Source: Thermodesulfobacteriota bacterium
GTDB lineage: Bacteria > Desulfobacterota > BSN033 > UBA1163
Direction: 5' to 3'
Length of the DNA stretch: 19,589 nucleotides
Assembly (NCBI GenBank): GCA_030024065.1
Contig: JASEIE010000026.1
Span: 1-19,589, forward strand
Below are positions 1 to 7,106 of the stretch, one piece after another. The notes under the pieces were generated by a model. It ran no database searches and was not told the DNA's origin. It saw only the letters and a list, made by a program, of their open reading frames with translations. Made by a program: the position numbers and the translations under genes. Numbering within the stretch: the stretch's first letter is position 1; the number at the start of each line of letters is the position of its first letter.

Positions 1-2
1 CA

Positions 3-30
3 CTGGATTCCGGGTCAAGCCCGGAATGAC
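3..30. repeat. Intergenic palindromic repeat, partial copy
   Basis: Seen directly: an 8-bp perfect stem, ATTCCGGG (7-14) and CCCGGAAT (20-27), around a 5-base loop, ending in GGAATGAC. It resembles the right arm of the larger repeat at 4510-4605, which also has CTGGATTCC and GGAATGAC ends. It lies 3' of the minus-strand mutase gene, but no T-run follows the hairpin on that strand, so a repeat is more likely than an intrinsic terminator. The rest of the element may lie outside the window. Confidence 0.55.
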
Positions 31-69
31 AAACCGGTTAAGATTTATGTCGTTATGTATAACTGTTCT

Positions 70-1698
70 TTAGAAGATCGATGGTTCCTTAAATTCTCCG
101 TATACCTCTTTAAACACGTTGGTCATTTCCCCCAAGGTTGCATAGGCCTGACAGCATTCGAGAAGGAGGGGCATGACATTCTTTTCAGCCTTTGCAGCCT
201 TTTCGAGGTCCTTTAATAATTGGACCACCTTTCGATTGTCCCTTTCCCGCTTCACTTCGCGAGTTCGCTGGATCTGCTCCTGGGCAGACTCCAGCCGGTA
301 TTCATGAAGTTCTACATCCATCTCTTCGCCTTCGGTGTATTTATTCACTCCGACTTTGATGAGCTCTCCCCGTTGGACTCCTTTCTCAAAATCGTAGGCC
401 TGTTTCGCCACCTCTTTCTGGACATAGCCGGTCTCAACAGCCTTGATCATTCCTCCCATTTCGTCGATCCGTTTCATCTCCTCAACGATCCTTTCCTCCA
501 TCTGTTTGGTTAGGGTTTCGATAAAATAAGAACCCGCTAAAGGATCGACCGTATCCCGAAGCCCCATTTCTTCCATCAGGATCTGAAATGTCCTGAGAGA
601 GAGAAGCGCAGCCCTCGGCGTGGGAATGGTATAGGCTTCATCGAAGGAACAGAGGGCCGTTGTCTGGGCTCCACCCAGTGCAGCGGCAAGGGCATAGTAG
701 GCGCCGCGGATGATATTGTTCTCCGGCTGAGCTTTGGTCATTCCATATCCTCCGCCTCCAAATATCCCCCGCAGTAGGAGTGATCGATTATCCTTTGCTC
801 CATAGCGCTCTTTTAAATTCCTTGCCCAGAGCTTTCTTGCCGCACGAAATTTTGCCACTTGCTCCCACAGATTTCCAAAGACATTGAGGTTAAAGGTAAA
901 TCCCCTCACGAAATCGTCGATCAAATAACCACGACGCAGCACCTCATCGATATAAGTATTGGCAATCTGAAAGGCATAGGCGATCTCCTGGACAGGGGAA
1001 CACCCCGATTCACGGATGTGATACCCGCAGACACTGACAGGGTTGGTCCGGGGGAGTTCTTTCATCGAATATTCTATGGTATCGCCAATGAGGCGGACCG
1101 CTGGCTTTACCGGAAAGATCCATGCTCCTCTGCCGATCATCTCTTTGAGAATGTCGTTCTGGGGAGTGGCGCTGATACGATCTTTCGAATATCCGAATTT
1201 TCCCGAGGTTGCCTGGAACATGGCCAGCATAATACTTGCCACGGCATTGATGGTCAGCCCCACACCGATCCGGTCGAGCGGGATCCCCTCAAAGGCGACT
1301 TCGAAATCGCGGAGGGAATCGATCGCCATCCCCACTCTACCCACTTCGCCTTCTGATAGGGGGTCATCGGAGTCCAGCCCCATCTGCGTGGGAAGATCGA
1401 AGGCGACATTGAGTCCGGTCTGTCCATGAGAAATCATTAACTTGAAACGCTCATTGGTTTCCTTGGGGGTTCCGAAGCCTGTATATTGCCGAGTAGTCCA
1501 CTCCCGGCTTCTATATCCCTGCGGATGGATTCCACGGGTAAAAGGATATTCTCCGGGAGGAGCTAAATCTTTCGCAGGGTCAAAGCCGATTTCCTCTAAA
1601 TCCTTTTGTGAATAAAGAGGTTTGATGTGAATGCCTGATTGGAGAATGACATCCTGGATTTCATCTTTCTCATTCTTGATATATCTTGCTACGCCCAT
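70..1698 (-). CDS. B12-dependent acyl-CoA mutase large subunit (methylmalonyl-CoA mutase family)
   Basis: This 542-residue protein is the substrate-binding TIM-barrel subunit of an adenosylcobalamin-dependent carbon-skeleton mutase. It lacks the C-terminal B12 domain, which the separate gene at 2031-2432 supplies. Visible family motifs are WTTRQYTGFGT, a conserved FDLPTQMG, QNDILKE, GYHIRESG, AKFRAARKLW and TVDPLAGSYF. The positions matching Tyr89, Arg207 and His244 of methylmalonyl-CoA mutase are Tyr, Arg and His, unlike the Phe/Gln of isobutyryl-CoA mutase. However, the loop that normally reads about HSQTSG is IFGGGG, and the segment around Arg283/Ser285/Phe287 also differs, so the substrate is uncertain. 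The start at 1698 is chosen because GGGAGGAA precedes the ATG by 2-3 bases; a longer frame to 1770 runs into an intergenic palindrome. It is probably cotranscribed with the small subunit and the GntR gene. Confidence 0.9.
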   Translation of the reverse strand: MGVARYIKNEKDEIQDVILQSGIHIKPLYSQKDLEEIGFDPAKDLAPPGEYPFTRGIHPQGYRSREWTTRQYTGFGTPKETNERFKLMISHGQTGLNVAFDLPTQMGLDSDDPLSEGEVGRVGMAIDSLRDFEVAFEGIPLDRIGVGLTINAVASIMLAMFQATSGKFGYSKDRISATPQNDILKEMIGRGAWIFPVKPAVRLIGDTIEYSMKELPRTNPVSVCGYHIRESGCSPVQEIAYAFQIANTYIDEVLRRGYLIDDFVRGFTFNLNVFGNLWEQVAKFRAARKLWARNLKERYGAKDNRSLLLRGIFGGGGYGMTKAQPENNIIRGAYYALAAALGGAQTTALCSFDEAYTIPTPRAALLSLRTFQILMEEMGLRDTVDPLAGSYFIETLTKQMEERIVEEMKRIDEMGGMIKAVETGYVQKEVAKQAYDFEKGVQRGELIKVGVNKYTEGEEMDVELHEYRLESAQEQIQRTREVKRERDNRKVVQLLKDLEKAAKAEKNVMPLLLECCQAYATLGEMTNVFKEVYGEFKEPSIF

Positions 1699-1723
1699 AA
1701 TTCCTCCCAAAAAATCCGAAATC

Positions 1724-1742
1724 CCTGCCTGCGGTAGGCAGG
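1724..1742. repeat. Short palindrome, CCTGCCT...AGGCAGG family (copy 1)
   Basis: CCTGCCT (1724-1730) and AGGCAGG (1736-1742) form a 7-bp stem around GCGGT. Related palindromes lie at 9393-9405 and 18280-18298. The flanks contain AAATCCGAAATC-like words that recur around the third copy. It sits 26 bases upstream of the mutase start, on the 5' side of that gene. Confidence 0.6.
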
Positions 1743-1744
1743 CA

Positions 1745-2030
1745 AATATCGAAATCCGAAATAAATCCAAATTTCAAAATTTAAAATCATTTATGTTTGT
1801 TTAGAGCCTGTTGCACAAACCCACTTTCTGTGCTTCGACAAGACTGTCCTGATCTTGCCGAAGGGCTCAGTACGAACGGAAAAAGTCAATGATTTCAATA
1901 CAAACTCCGTTCGCCCTGAGCCTGTCGAAGGGTGTTTTTGGCATTCGTGCAACAGGTTCTTTAGGTCATTGAAATTTTGAGCATTTGTGCTTGTTTCGAA
2001 TTTAGTGCTTCGAATTTAGGATTTCCCCGA
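1745..2030. repeat. AT-rich interrupted repeat region between the two mutase subunit genes
   Basis: No gene is seen in the 332 bases between the two subunit genes. The outer parts (about 1750-1799 and 1965-2024) are low-complexity, with GAAATCC/GGATTTC words facing each other, consistent with a degraded inverted repeat. A distinct MITE-like element sits in the middle. At 2025-2042, CCCCGAT-TACG-ATCGGGG is a perfect 7-bp hairpin that overlaps the small-subunit stop codon; no T-run follows it on the minus strand, so a terminator role is doubtful. Confidence 0.5.
1805..1959. mobile_element. MITE-like non-autonomous element with terminal inverted repeats
   Basis: The ends are inverted: AGCCTGTTGCACAAA at 1805 and, on the other strand from 1959, GAACCTGTTGCACGAA. 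The sequence TTTAG lies immediately outside both ends (1800-1804 and 1960-1964), a possible 5-bp target-site duplication. Inside, 1864-1880 and 1906-1922 form a second 17-base inverted pair with two mismatches, and the right part contains CCTGAGCCTGTCGAAGGG, which resembles a palindromic repeat common in environmental bacterial genomes (from memory). There is no room for a transposase, so mobilisation would have to be in trans. Confidence 0.5.
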
Positions 2031-2432
2031 TTACGATCGGGGCTTGACATGTTCTTTAATCCAGCGGATCGATTCGTCAAAAGGGGTCCCTCCTGGAAAT
2101 ATCCCCTCGATGCCTATTTTTTGTAATCTTGGGACATCTCTCTTGGGGATGACACCGCCGACCACGACCATGATGTCATCAATTTCCTTCTTTTTCATTT
2201 CCTTTATCAGTTTTTCACAGATCGGTAGGTGAGCCCCGGACATGATGGATAGGCCGATGACATCCACATCTTCCTGGAGGGCTGTATTGACGACCTGATC
2301 TATGGTTTGATGGAGACCGGTGTAGATCACCTCCATCCCGGCATCTCGGAGCGCCTGGGCAACCACCTTTGCTCCGCGATCGTGGCCATCCAGGCCAGGC
2401 TTAGCCACAAGGATGCGAATTTTTTTATCCAC
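2031..2432 (-). CDS. B12-dependent acyl-CoA mutase small (cobalamin-binding) subunit
   Basis: A 133-residue free-standing cobalamin-binding Rossmann-like domain. The signature PGLDGHDRG gives D15-x-H17-x-x-G20, in which His17 should be the lower axial ligand to cobalt. GLSIMSGAHL (about 54-63) and VVVGGVIP (about 88-95) match the second and third binding motifs, and FPGGTP lies near the C-terminus. It carries adenosylcobalamin and would pair with the large subunit at 70-1698, which ends before this domain. Its length is typical for the split form of the enzyme. It lies 39 bases after the GntR gene on the same strand, indicating cotranscription. No MeaB-type chaperone or epimerase gene is visible in the window. 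Confidence 0.93.
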   Translation of the reverse strand: MDKKIRILVAKPGLDGHDRGAKVVAQALRDAGMEVIYTGLHQTIDQVVNTALQEDVDVIGLSIMSGAHLPICEKLIKEMKKKEIDDIMVVVGGVIPKRDVPRLQKIGIEGIFPGGTPFDESIRWIKEHVKPRS

Positions 2433-2471
2433 TTTATCTCCTCGATCTACAATCTACAATCTGAAATCTAA

Positions 2472-3158
2472 CTATGGAACCATTCTTCCCTCATGGATCT
2501 CCTTAAAAACGATCTCCATTCCCTTTTCCAGATGACTCCGGACAAACCTCTCAACCACTCGAGGATTCCTCTTCTTCATCGCTCCAAGCATCTGGCGATG
2601 GTCTGCGATAGAAGTTTTAAAGCCATCCGGCGTATGGAGCAGGGCTGACCGGTAACGGTAAAAATAGTCACGGAAATTATTGATCATCTCGATCAACTTC
2701 TTGCTCTTGCAGGATTTATAGAGGAGATCATGAAATTCAGTATAGATCTGGACGACTTTTTCGTCGTCTCCTTTTTTCAGCGCGCTCTCCGTTTCATCCA
2801 TTTTCTTTTCAAGAATGGATAGTTTATCCGGGGTGATATGAAGGGTAGCAAGATAGGCGGCATAGCTTTCGAGGGCTATTCGAATACCGAAAATCTCTTC
2901 CACATCCTCCTTTGTGAATTCCCTGACGGCAAATCCTCCTTTAGGGAGACGGGAGACGAGATCGTCCCGTTCCAGCTTGTGAAAGGCCTCCCTCACAGGG
3001 GTGCGACTGATCCCGATCTGATGGGCCAGCTGTTCCTCAATCAGGCGTTGTCCTGCCTTCAACTTTCCATGAAGAATAGACTTTTTTAGCGAATCGTAAA
3101 CGACCTCACGGAGAGGTTTCCGTTTGCTCACTTTTACTGTTCCGAGGATGTTTTCCAC
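2472..3158 (-). CDS. GntR-family transcriptional regulator, FadR/FCD subfamily
   Basis: This 228-residue protein is a predicted acyl-compound or metabolite-responsive DNA-binding repressor. An N-terminal winged helix (about 14-80) includes the typical AGQRLIEEQLA and ISRTPVREAFHKLE segments and a GGFAVREF wing. The C-terminal all-helical FCD domain (about 85-220) has FHDLLY, DHRQMLGAM and RSHLEKG; the His and Asp residues of these motifs usually bind a metal. The start is GTG at 3158 behind AAGGGAGAAGGAG. It is first in the minus-strand series with the mutase subunits, so it probably controls them and itself through the palindrome at 3182-3198. The ligand is unknown; an acyl-CoA or organic acid fits the neighbours. 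Confidence 0.9.
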   Translation of the reverse strand: MENILGTVKVSKRKPLREVVYDSLKKSILHGKLKAGQRLIEEQLAHQIGISRTPVREAFHKLERDDLVSRLPKGGFAVREFTKEDVEEIFGIRIALESYAAYLATLHITPDKLSILEKKMDETESALKKGDDEKVVQIYTEFHDLLYKSCKSKKLIEMINNFRDYFYRYRSALLHTPDGFKTSIADHRQMLGAMKKRNPRVVERFVRSHLEKGMEIVFKEIHEGRMVP

Positions 3159-3181
3159 AATATTCTCCTTCTCCCTTGATT

Positions 3182-3198
3182 TTGTATACTGTATCCAA
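3182..3198. promoter_or_regulatory. Putative operator for the adjacent GntR regulator
   Basis: TTGTATACTGTATCCAA is a 17-bp palindrome: arms TTGTATAC and GTATCCAA match at 7 of 8 positions around a single central base. It lies just downstream of the expected transcription start of the minus-strand promoter and upstream of the ribosome binding site of the GntR gene, a usual place for autorepression. The TTGKATAC half-site resembles operators known for FCD-type GntR regulators. Binding is inferred. Confidence 0.55.
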
Positions 3199-3207
3199 AA
3201 TTGATTT

Positions 3208-3236
3208 TTTATATGCTAATGGCTTGAACTTGTCAA
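3208..3236 (-). promoter_or_regulatory. Near-consensus sigma70-type promoter for the gntR-mutase series
   Basis: On the minus strand, TTGACA (3236-3231), a 17-base spacer and TATAAA (3213-3208). Transcription would start near 3201, leaving a leader of about 40 bases that contains the operator-like palindrome. Confidence 0.75.
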
Positions 3237-3339
3237 GGTTTTTTTGATCTTTTGAAGACTACTAAGGATGATGAGAGGTCAGCGGTGGATCGAAAAATAA
3301 GACTTGACTTTTTATTGAAACCTGGAGTAATAAAAAAGT

Positions 3340-3672
3340 ATGAAATTGAAATGGGTATTATCTCTGATTGCCGTTTTCCTGTTGACCGTTATGGCTGCCC
3401 CTTCTATTTTTTCAAAGGATAGGAGGCTTCCTTCCGAACGGTCTGTTTTCGATGGGAAATTGTTTACAGGAACACAAGATCCGGAATTCAAGAACTACGA
3501 TTTAAACTTACGGAACTATCTCGCCAGACGAATCCAGAAACGATTTGGCGTTGAACTCGATCCCAGAGCCTATTCCGGATTTGACCTCCTCGAAATTGAG
3601 GCCCTCATCAAATGTAAGAAATCCGATGAACCTTTCGATCTCTTCTTAAAGATGTTTCCCAAAACCAAATAG
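3340..3672 (+). CDS. Small secreted protein of unknown function
   Basis: A 110-residue protein that I do not recognise. It opens with MKLKWVLSLIAVFLLTVMAA, a basic start followed by a hydrophobic stretch, so it is probably exported through Sec; a cleavage site around residues 20-25 is likely but not certain. The mature part is charged and mostly helical in appearance, with a compact conserved-looking stretch (FGVELDP...YSGFDLLEIEALIKCKK) and one cysteine. TTGACT (3304-3309), 18 bases and TAATAA (3328-3333) could be its promoter, which would leave almost no leader; GGAG lies 12 bases before the ATG, a weak binding site. It stands alone, divergent from the GntR gene and 213 bases before yceD. 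Confidence 0.7.
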   Translation: MKLKWVLSLIAVFLLTVMAAPSIFSKDRRLPSERSVFDGKLFTGTQDPEFKNYDLNLRNYLARRIQKRFGVELDPRAYSGFDLLEIEALIKCKKSDEPFDLFLKMFPKTK

Positions 3673-3821
3673 CATTATACAATCCTCCCCTATAATCTAA
3701 AAATGTTCAGGTCAAGGAAAAATATTTTTTAATGACTTGCGATAAAATTTGCAAATCTGTTAACATATTAAAGAATTTTTTAAAAAGGGGTTTTTCTGAT
3801 TCTAATTATTTTCGGCGACTC
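3673..3821. other. AT-rich intergenic stretch without a gene
   Basis: Strongly AT-rich DNA between the secreted-protein gene and the yceD promoter. I see no coding sequence. AAAAAGGGGTTTTT near 3783-3796 is a small, weak palindrome that could help end transcription, but its GC stem is absent, so no terminator is called. Confidence 0.4.
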
Positions 3822-3849
3822 TTGACAAAAAAAGATTATTTTTTATATT
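3822..3849 (+). promoter_or_regulatory. Sigma70-type promoter for the yceD-rpmF-plsX-fab series
   Basis: TTGACA (3822-3827), a 16-base spacer and TATATT (3844-3849), in AT-rich DNA, with the yceD ATG 36 bases downstream. Start of transcription is expected near 3856. It is the best promoter match ahead of the long plus-strand gene series. Confidence 0.65.
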
Positions 3850-3885
3850 TAACGGATTAATTTCTTTCTTTTGGGTGAGAATGGG

Positions 3886-4422
3886 ATGCTAAATCTAAAA
3901 TTGGATGAGATTCCGGAGGAAGGGTTGGACCTGAAATGGAAGGAAGAACCGGTCGTCCTCTCAGAATATATTGAACATCTTTCAAAGATAGACTTCAAGT
4001 TCGAAAACCCGCTTCAATCAGAAGCAAAAATCAGGAGAGTGAGCCAGTCCATCTTGATCAAAGGAGATGTCCAGACCCTTCTCCGGCTGCAATGTGTGAG
4101 GTGTTTAAAGGAGTTTTCCTATCCTCTCGCCTCCGCCTTCGAGCTGACCCTTCACCCATTAAGGGGGGAGAGCCTTGAAGAGGAGTTGGAACTATCCGGA
4201 GAAGAGGGGGAATCGAATTCCTTCGAAGGAGGGGAGATCCACCTTTCCGAAATCGCCTGTGAACAGATCTTCTTAGAGATTCCTGTTCAACCCCTGTGTC
4301 ACGAAGCATGTAAAGGGCTCTGCACCCATTGCGGACAAAATCTTAACCTCTCGTCATGCGATTGTGTGAAAGAGGAATTTGGATCAGGCTTTTCTATTCT
4401 TCAAAAAATGAAGCTTCATTGA
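3886..4422 (+). CDS. yceD: YceD/DUF177 family protein, 23S rRNA accumulation factor
   Basis: A 178-residue protein of the YceD (DUF177) family, which usually precedes rpmF and is implicated in 23S rRNA accumulation and ribosome assembly. Visible signatures are the first Cys pair QCVRC (C70, C73), the acidic middle, the PLCHEACKGLCTHCGQNLN segment (C138, C142, C146, C149) and a final SCDC (C158, C160). This cysteine pattern suggests zinc binding. The ATG at 3886 is chosen because GGTGAG lies 7 bases upstream; an in-frame TTG at 3871 would add only five residues. It is followed by rpmF after 225 bases, an unusually long gap because a repeat is inserted there. Confidence 0.9.
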   Translation: MLNLKLDEIPEEGLDLKWKEEPVVLSEYIEHLSKIDFKFENPLQSEAKIRRVSQSILIKGDVQTLLRLQCVRCLKEFSYPLASAFELTLHPLRGESLEEELELSGEEGESNSFEGGEIHLSEIACEQIFLEIPVQPLCHEACKGLCTHCGQNLNLSSCDCVKEEFGSGFSILQKMKLH

Positions 4423-4509
4423 TGTTAAAGATGAGTTTAGAAATATGAGTTAAGAAAAGAAAATTTAAAAATATGAATCAGTTTAGTTTTTTGAAAATTT
4501 CTCCATCTT

Positions 4510-4605
4510 GTCATTCCCGTGTAAACGGGAATCCAGAACAAGCCATAAACAAGACTGGATTCCTGCTGGAGTTTACCCCGCACCCTGTTACGGGGCAGGA
4601 ATGAC
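4510..4605. repeat. Intergenic inverted repeat between yceD and rpmF
   Basis: GTCATTCC (4510-4517) pairs with GGAATGAC (4598-4605), and GGAATCCAG (4528-4536) with CTGGATTCC (4555-4563). Each arm contains its own smaller palindrome: CCCGTGTAAACGGG on the left and CCCCG-CACCCTGTTA-CGGGG on the right. The partial element at the window start belongs to the same type. No transposase and no clear target duplication were seen. Confidence 0.65.
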
Positions 4606-4647
4606 GAGGGGAGGATTCATCATCTTAAAAAGAAAGGATGTTTCCAA

Positions 4648-4833
4648 ATGGGAGTTCCAAAGAGAAGACAGTCGCCTTCAAGAAGGGATAAGCGACGGAC
4701 CCATGATAAATTGGGATCCCCTACCTTCTCCCGTTGCCCTCAATGTCACGAACCCCTTTTACCTCACCATGTCTGCCCACATTGCGGGACCTATCGGGGG
4801 AAGGAGATTGTCAGGGTAGAGGAAGAGAAATAG
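4648..4833 (+). CDS. rpmF: Ribosomal protein bL32
   Basis: This 61-residue protein is bL32 of the large ribosomal subunit. It has the typical basic start GVPKRRQSPSRRDKRRTH and a zinc ribbon CPQC...CPHC (C30, C33, C43, C46), so it is the zinc-binding form. Its position between yceD and plsX is the standard one. The start ATG follows AAAGGATG-containing sequence; the length is normal. Zinc-binding ribosomal proteins sometimes have zinc-free paralogues elsewhere, which cannot be judged from this window. Confidence 0.96.
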   Translation: MGVPKRRQSPSRRDKRRTHDKLGSPTFSRCPQCHEPLLPHHVCPHCGTYRGKEIVRVEEEK

Positions 4834-4858
4834 GGAGAAGCACAAGGGAAAAGATGCG

Positions 4859-5920
4859 ATGAAGATTGCAGTCGATGCGATGGGTGGCGATTTCGCTCCT
4901 CAGACCATTGTCGAAGGGGCCTTCAAGGCGGCAAAGGAACATGGAGTAAAGGTCGTCCTGGTGGGAGACGAGGACCAGGTGAGCAAAGAGCTTTCCAGGT
5001 ATCCCACCTCCAAACTACCCATCTACACCCACCATGCTCCTCATGTCGTCGCCATGCATGATTCGCCTTCCACTGTTCTCCGGAGGATGAGAGAAACCTC
5101 CATCAAGGTGGCTTTCGATCTGGAGAAACAAACGGAGGTCAACGGCGTGGTCACGGCAGGAAATTCCGGTGCCGCAATGGCTCTGGCGATGTTCATCTTT
5201 AGAAAGTTGGAGGGAGTGGACCGCCCCGCGATTGCCACTATTCATCCTGCACTGAAAGGCCACACCGTGCTCATCGACTCCGGTGGCACTGTCGATTGCA
5301 AACCTTCCCATCTCGTTCAGTTTGCCCTAATGGGAGATGCCTATGGTAAATATATTTTGGGAAAGGAAGAACCCAGAATCGGCCTCTTGAGCAATGGAGA
5401 AGAGGAAGGGAAGGGGAATGAGCTGACGAGAGAGGTTCATGAGATTCTATCAGAGATCGATATCAACTACATCGGCTATGTGGAGGGGAGAGACCTCAAC
5501 AGCGGAGAGGTGGATGTCATCGTCTGTGATGGTTTCGTCGGCAATGTGGCTTTAAAAATCAGCGAAGGCTTGTGGGAGACCGTCCACGGGATTCTCAAAT
5601 GGGAGGCCCAGGATAACTTGAGGGCAAAAATGGCCTACTTCTTTATGAAGCGGGCGATCCGCCGCCTGGAGAAGAAATTCGACTATTCCGAGTATGGAGG
5701 AGCCCCTCTTCTGGGGATTAACGGGAATTGCGTCATCTGCCACGGCGCTTCGAATGGAAAGGCGATCATGAACGCCATTCTTTTGGCTTCCAGCCTGGCG
5801 AAGAATAAACTCAATGAACATCTGATTGAAGAACTGAAAGAGAAACAGGACATTCTATGTCTTGGCCAGAGGTTGAGAAACGGGCTAAAAAAATTGGGTA
5901 ACTCTAAAATGAATGAATAG
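4859..5920 (+). CDS. plsX: Phosphate acyltransferase PlsX
   Basis: A 353-residue enzyme that converts acyl-ACP and phosphate to acyl-phosphate and ACP, the first committed step of phospholipid synthesis in most bacteria. Conserved segments are VDAMGGDFAP at the N-terminus, VTAGNSGAAMALA, IDSGGTVDCKP, LLSNGEEEGKGNEL and VCDGFVGNVALK. The length is normal for the family. Its product is the substrate of PlsY, encoded at 18972-19586. It begins 25 bases after rpmF, and the following acyl-CoA dehydrogenase starts 12 bases after its stop, so these are very likely cotranscribed. Confidence 0.97.
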   Translation: MKIAVDAMGGDFAPQTIVEGAFKAAKEHGVKVVLVGDEDQVSKELSRYPTSKLPIYTHHAPHVVAMHDSPSTVLRRMRETSIKVAFDLEKQTEVNGVVTAGNSGAAMALAMFIFRKLEGVDRPAIATIHPALKGHTVLIDSGGTVDCKPSHLVQFALMGDAYGKYILGKEEPRIGLLSNGEEEGKGNELTREVHEILSEIDINYIGYVEGRDLNSGEVDVIVCDGFVGNVALKISEGLWETVHGILKWEAQDNLRAKMAYFFMKRAIRRLEKKFDYSEYGGAPLLGINGNCVICHGASNGKAIMNAILLASSLAKNKLNEHLIEELKEKQDILCLGQRLRNGLKKLGNSKMNE

Positions 5921-5932
5921 AAGGGAGGAAGT

Positions 5933-7096
5933 TTGGATTATTTTTTAACGACTGACCAGAAATCGATCCAGGATTTAGCCAGAAAAATTGCCTTTGAAAA
6001 AGTATTGCCGGTTCGGGCCGAACTGGACGAAAAGGAAGAGTTTCCCTGGGAGATCATAAAAATCTGCGCAGAGGCGGGCCTCTTCGGTATCTCGATTGAA
6101 GAGGAGTATGGAGGCTTCGGAGGAGGGGTCCTTGAGAATTGTCTGGCGGTCGAGGAGATGAGCCGGGTCTGCCTGGGAGTCGCCACCAGTTATGCAGCGA
6201 GTGGTTTAGGAGCCCATCCGATCATGCTTTATGGGAGCCCAGAACAGAAGAAGAAATATCTTCCCGATATTGCCAGCGGGAAGAGACTGGCTGCTTTCGG
6301 ATTGACCGAAGCCGATGCGGGAAGCGATGCTGGCTCCATTCGAACGACTGCCACACGGACAGAGAAGGGTTACATCTTAAACGGGACAAAACAGTGGATC
6401 ACCAATGGCGGGGAGGCAGAGGTCTACACCATCATTGCCATGACAGACCGCTCAAAGGGGCCCAGGGGGGCGAGCGCCTTGATCGTTGAAAAGGGAGCGC
6501 CCGGCTTCACTTTTGGAAAGAAGGAGAATAAAATGGGAATCCGGGCCTCTGCCACAAGGGAACTGGTTTTCCAGGACTGTTTCGTTCCGAAAGAGAACCT
6601 GATCAGTAAGGAAGGGATGGGATTCATCGTCACTATGAGAACCTTCGATAAAACCCGTCCCGGAGTGGGCGCCCAGGGCGTCGGCCTGGCTCAGGGGGCC
6701 CTTGATGAAGCGGTTCGATACGCCCGTGAACGGGAACAGTTCGGAAAGAAGATCATCTCTTTCCAGGCGATTCAGCATATGTTAGCTGATATGGCGACCC
6801 AGGTGGAGGCAGCAAGGGCGCTGGTTTATTCCGTAGCCCGTTACATCGACAACTCAGAAAATCCAAGGGAGATTTCAAAGGTCTCCGGGATGGCAAAAGT
6901 CTTTTCAAGCGATGTCGCCATGAGGGTGACCACGGACGCCATCCAGGTCTTTGGCGGCTATGGCTATATGAGAGAGTACCCTGTTGAGAAGATGATGCGG
7001 GATGCCAAGATCCTCCAGATTTATGAGGGGACCAACCAGATCCAGCGAAATGTCATCGGTCTGGAATTGAGCAAAGAGTACGCAGGAAAGAGATGA
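5933..7096 (+). CDS. Acyl-CoA dehydrogenase
   Basis: A 387-residue FAD-dependent acyl-CoA dehydrogenase, which oxidises an acyl-CoA to the 2,3-enoyl-CoA and passes electrons to electron-transfer flavoprotein. Visible family motifs are LTEADAGSDAGS (substrate and flavin binding), WITNGGEA, the C-terminal YGYMREYPVEKMMRDAK and QIYEGTNQIQR, whose Glu (E365) matches the catalytic base of short- and medium-chain enzymes. The start is TTG at 5933 behind AGGGAGGAAG. The chain-length preference cannot be read safely. It occupies the slot between plsX and fabD where fabH usually sits, an odd place for a catabolic-type enzyme. Confidence 0.95.
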   Translation: MDYFLTTDQKSIQDLARKIAFEKVLPVRAELDEKEEFPWEIIKICAEAGLFGISIEEEYGGFGGGVLENCLAVEEMSRVCLGVATSYAASGLGAHPIMLYGSPEQKKKYLPDIASGKRLAAFGLTEADAGSDAGSIRTTATRTEKGYILNGTKQWITNGGEAEVYTIIAMTDRSKGPRGASALIVEKGAPGFTFGKKENKMGIRASATRELVFQDCFVPKENLISKEGMGFIVTMRTFDKTRPGVGAQGVGLAQGALDEAVRYAREREQFGKKIISFQAIQHMLADMATQVEAARALVYSVARYIDNSENPREISKVSGMAKVFSSDVAMRVTTDAIQVFGGYGYMREYPVEKMMRDAKILQIYEGTNQIQRNVIGLELSKEYAGKR

Positions 7097-7106
7097 AGGT
7101 TCATAG

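Noticed and set aside
859..1356. 165-codon open frame on the plus strand
   Set aside because: It is antisense to the mutase large subunit, which is conserved throughout; no domain or ribosome binding site.
1699..1770. Extended N-terminus of the mutase large subunit
   Set aside because: The extra residues are encoded by the palindrome at 1724-1742; ATG 1698 has a strong ribosome binding site.
3159..3339. Cobalamin riboswitch upstream of the mutase series
   Set aside because: The leader of the minus-strand transcript is only about 40 bases and contains an operator-like palindrome, with no B12-box sequence.
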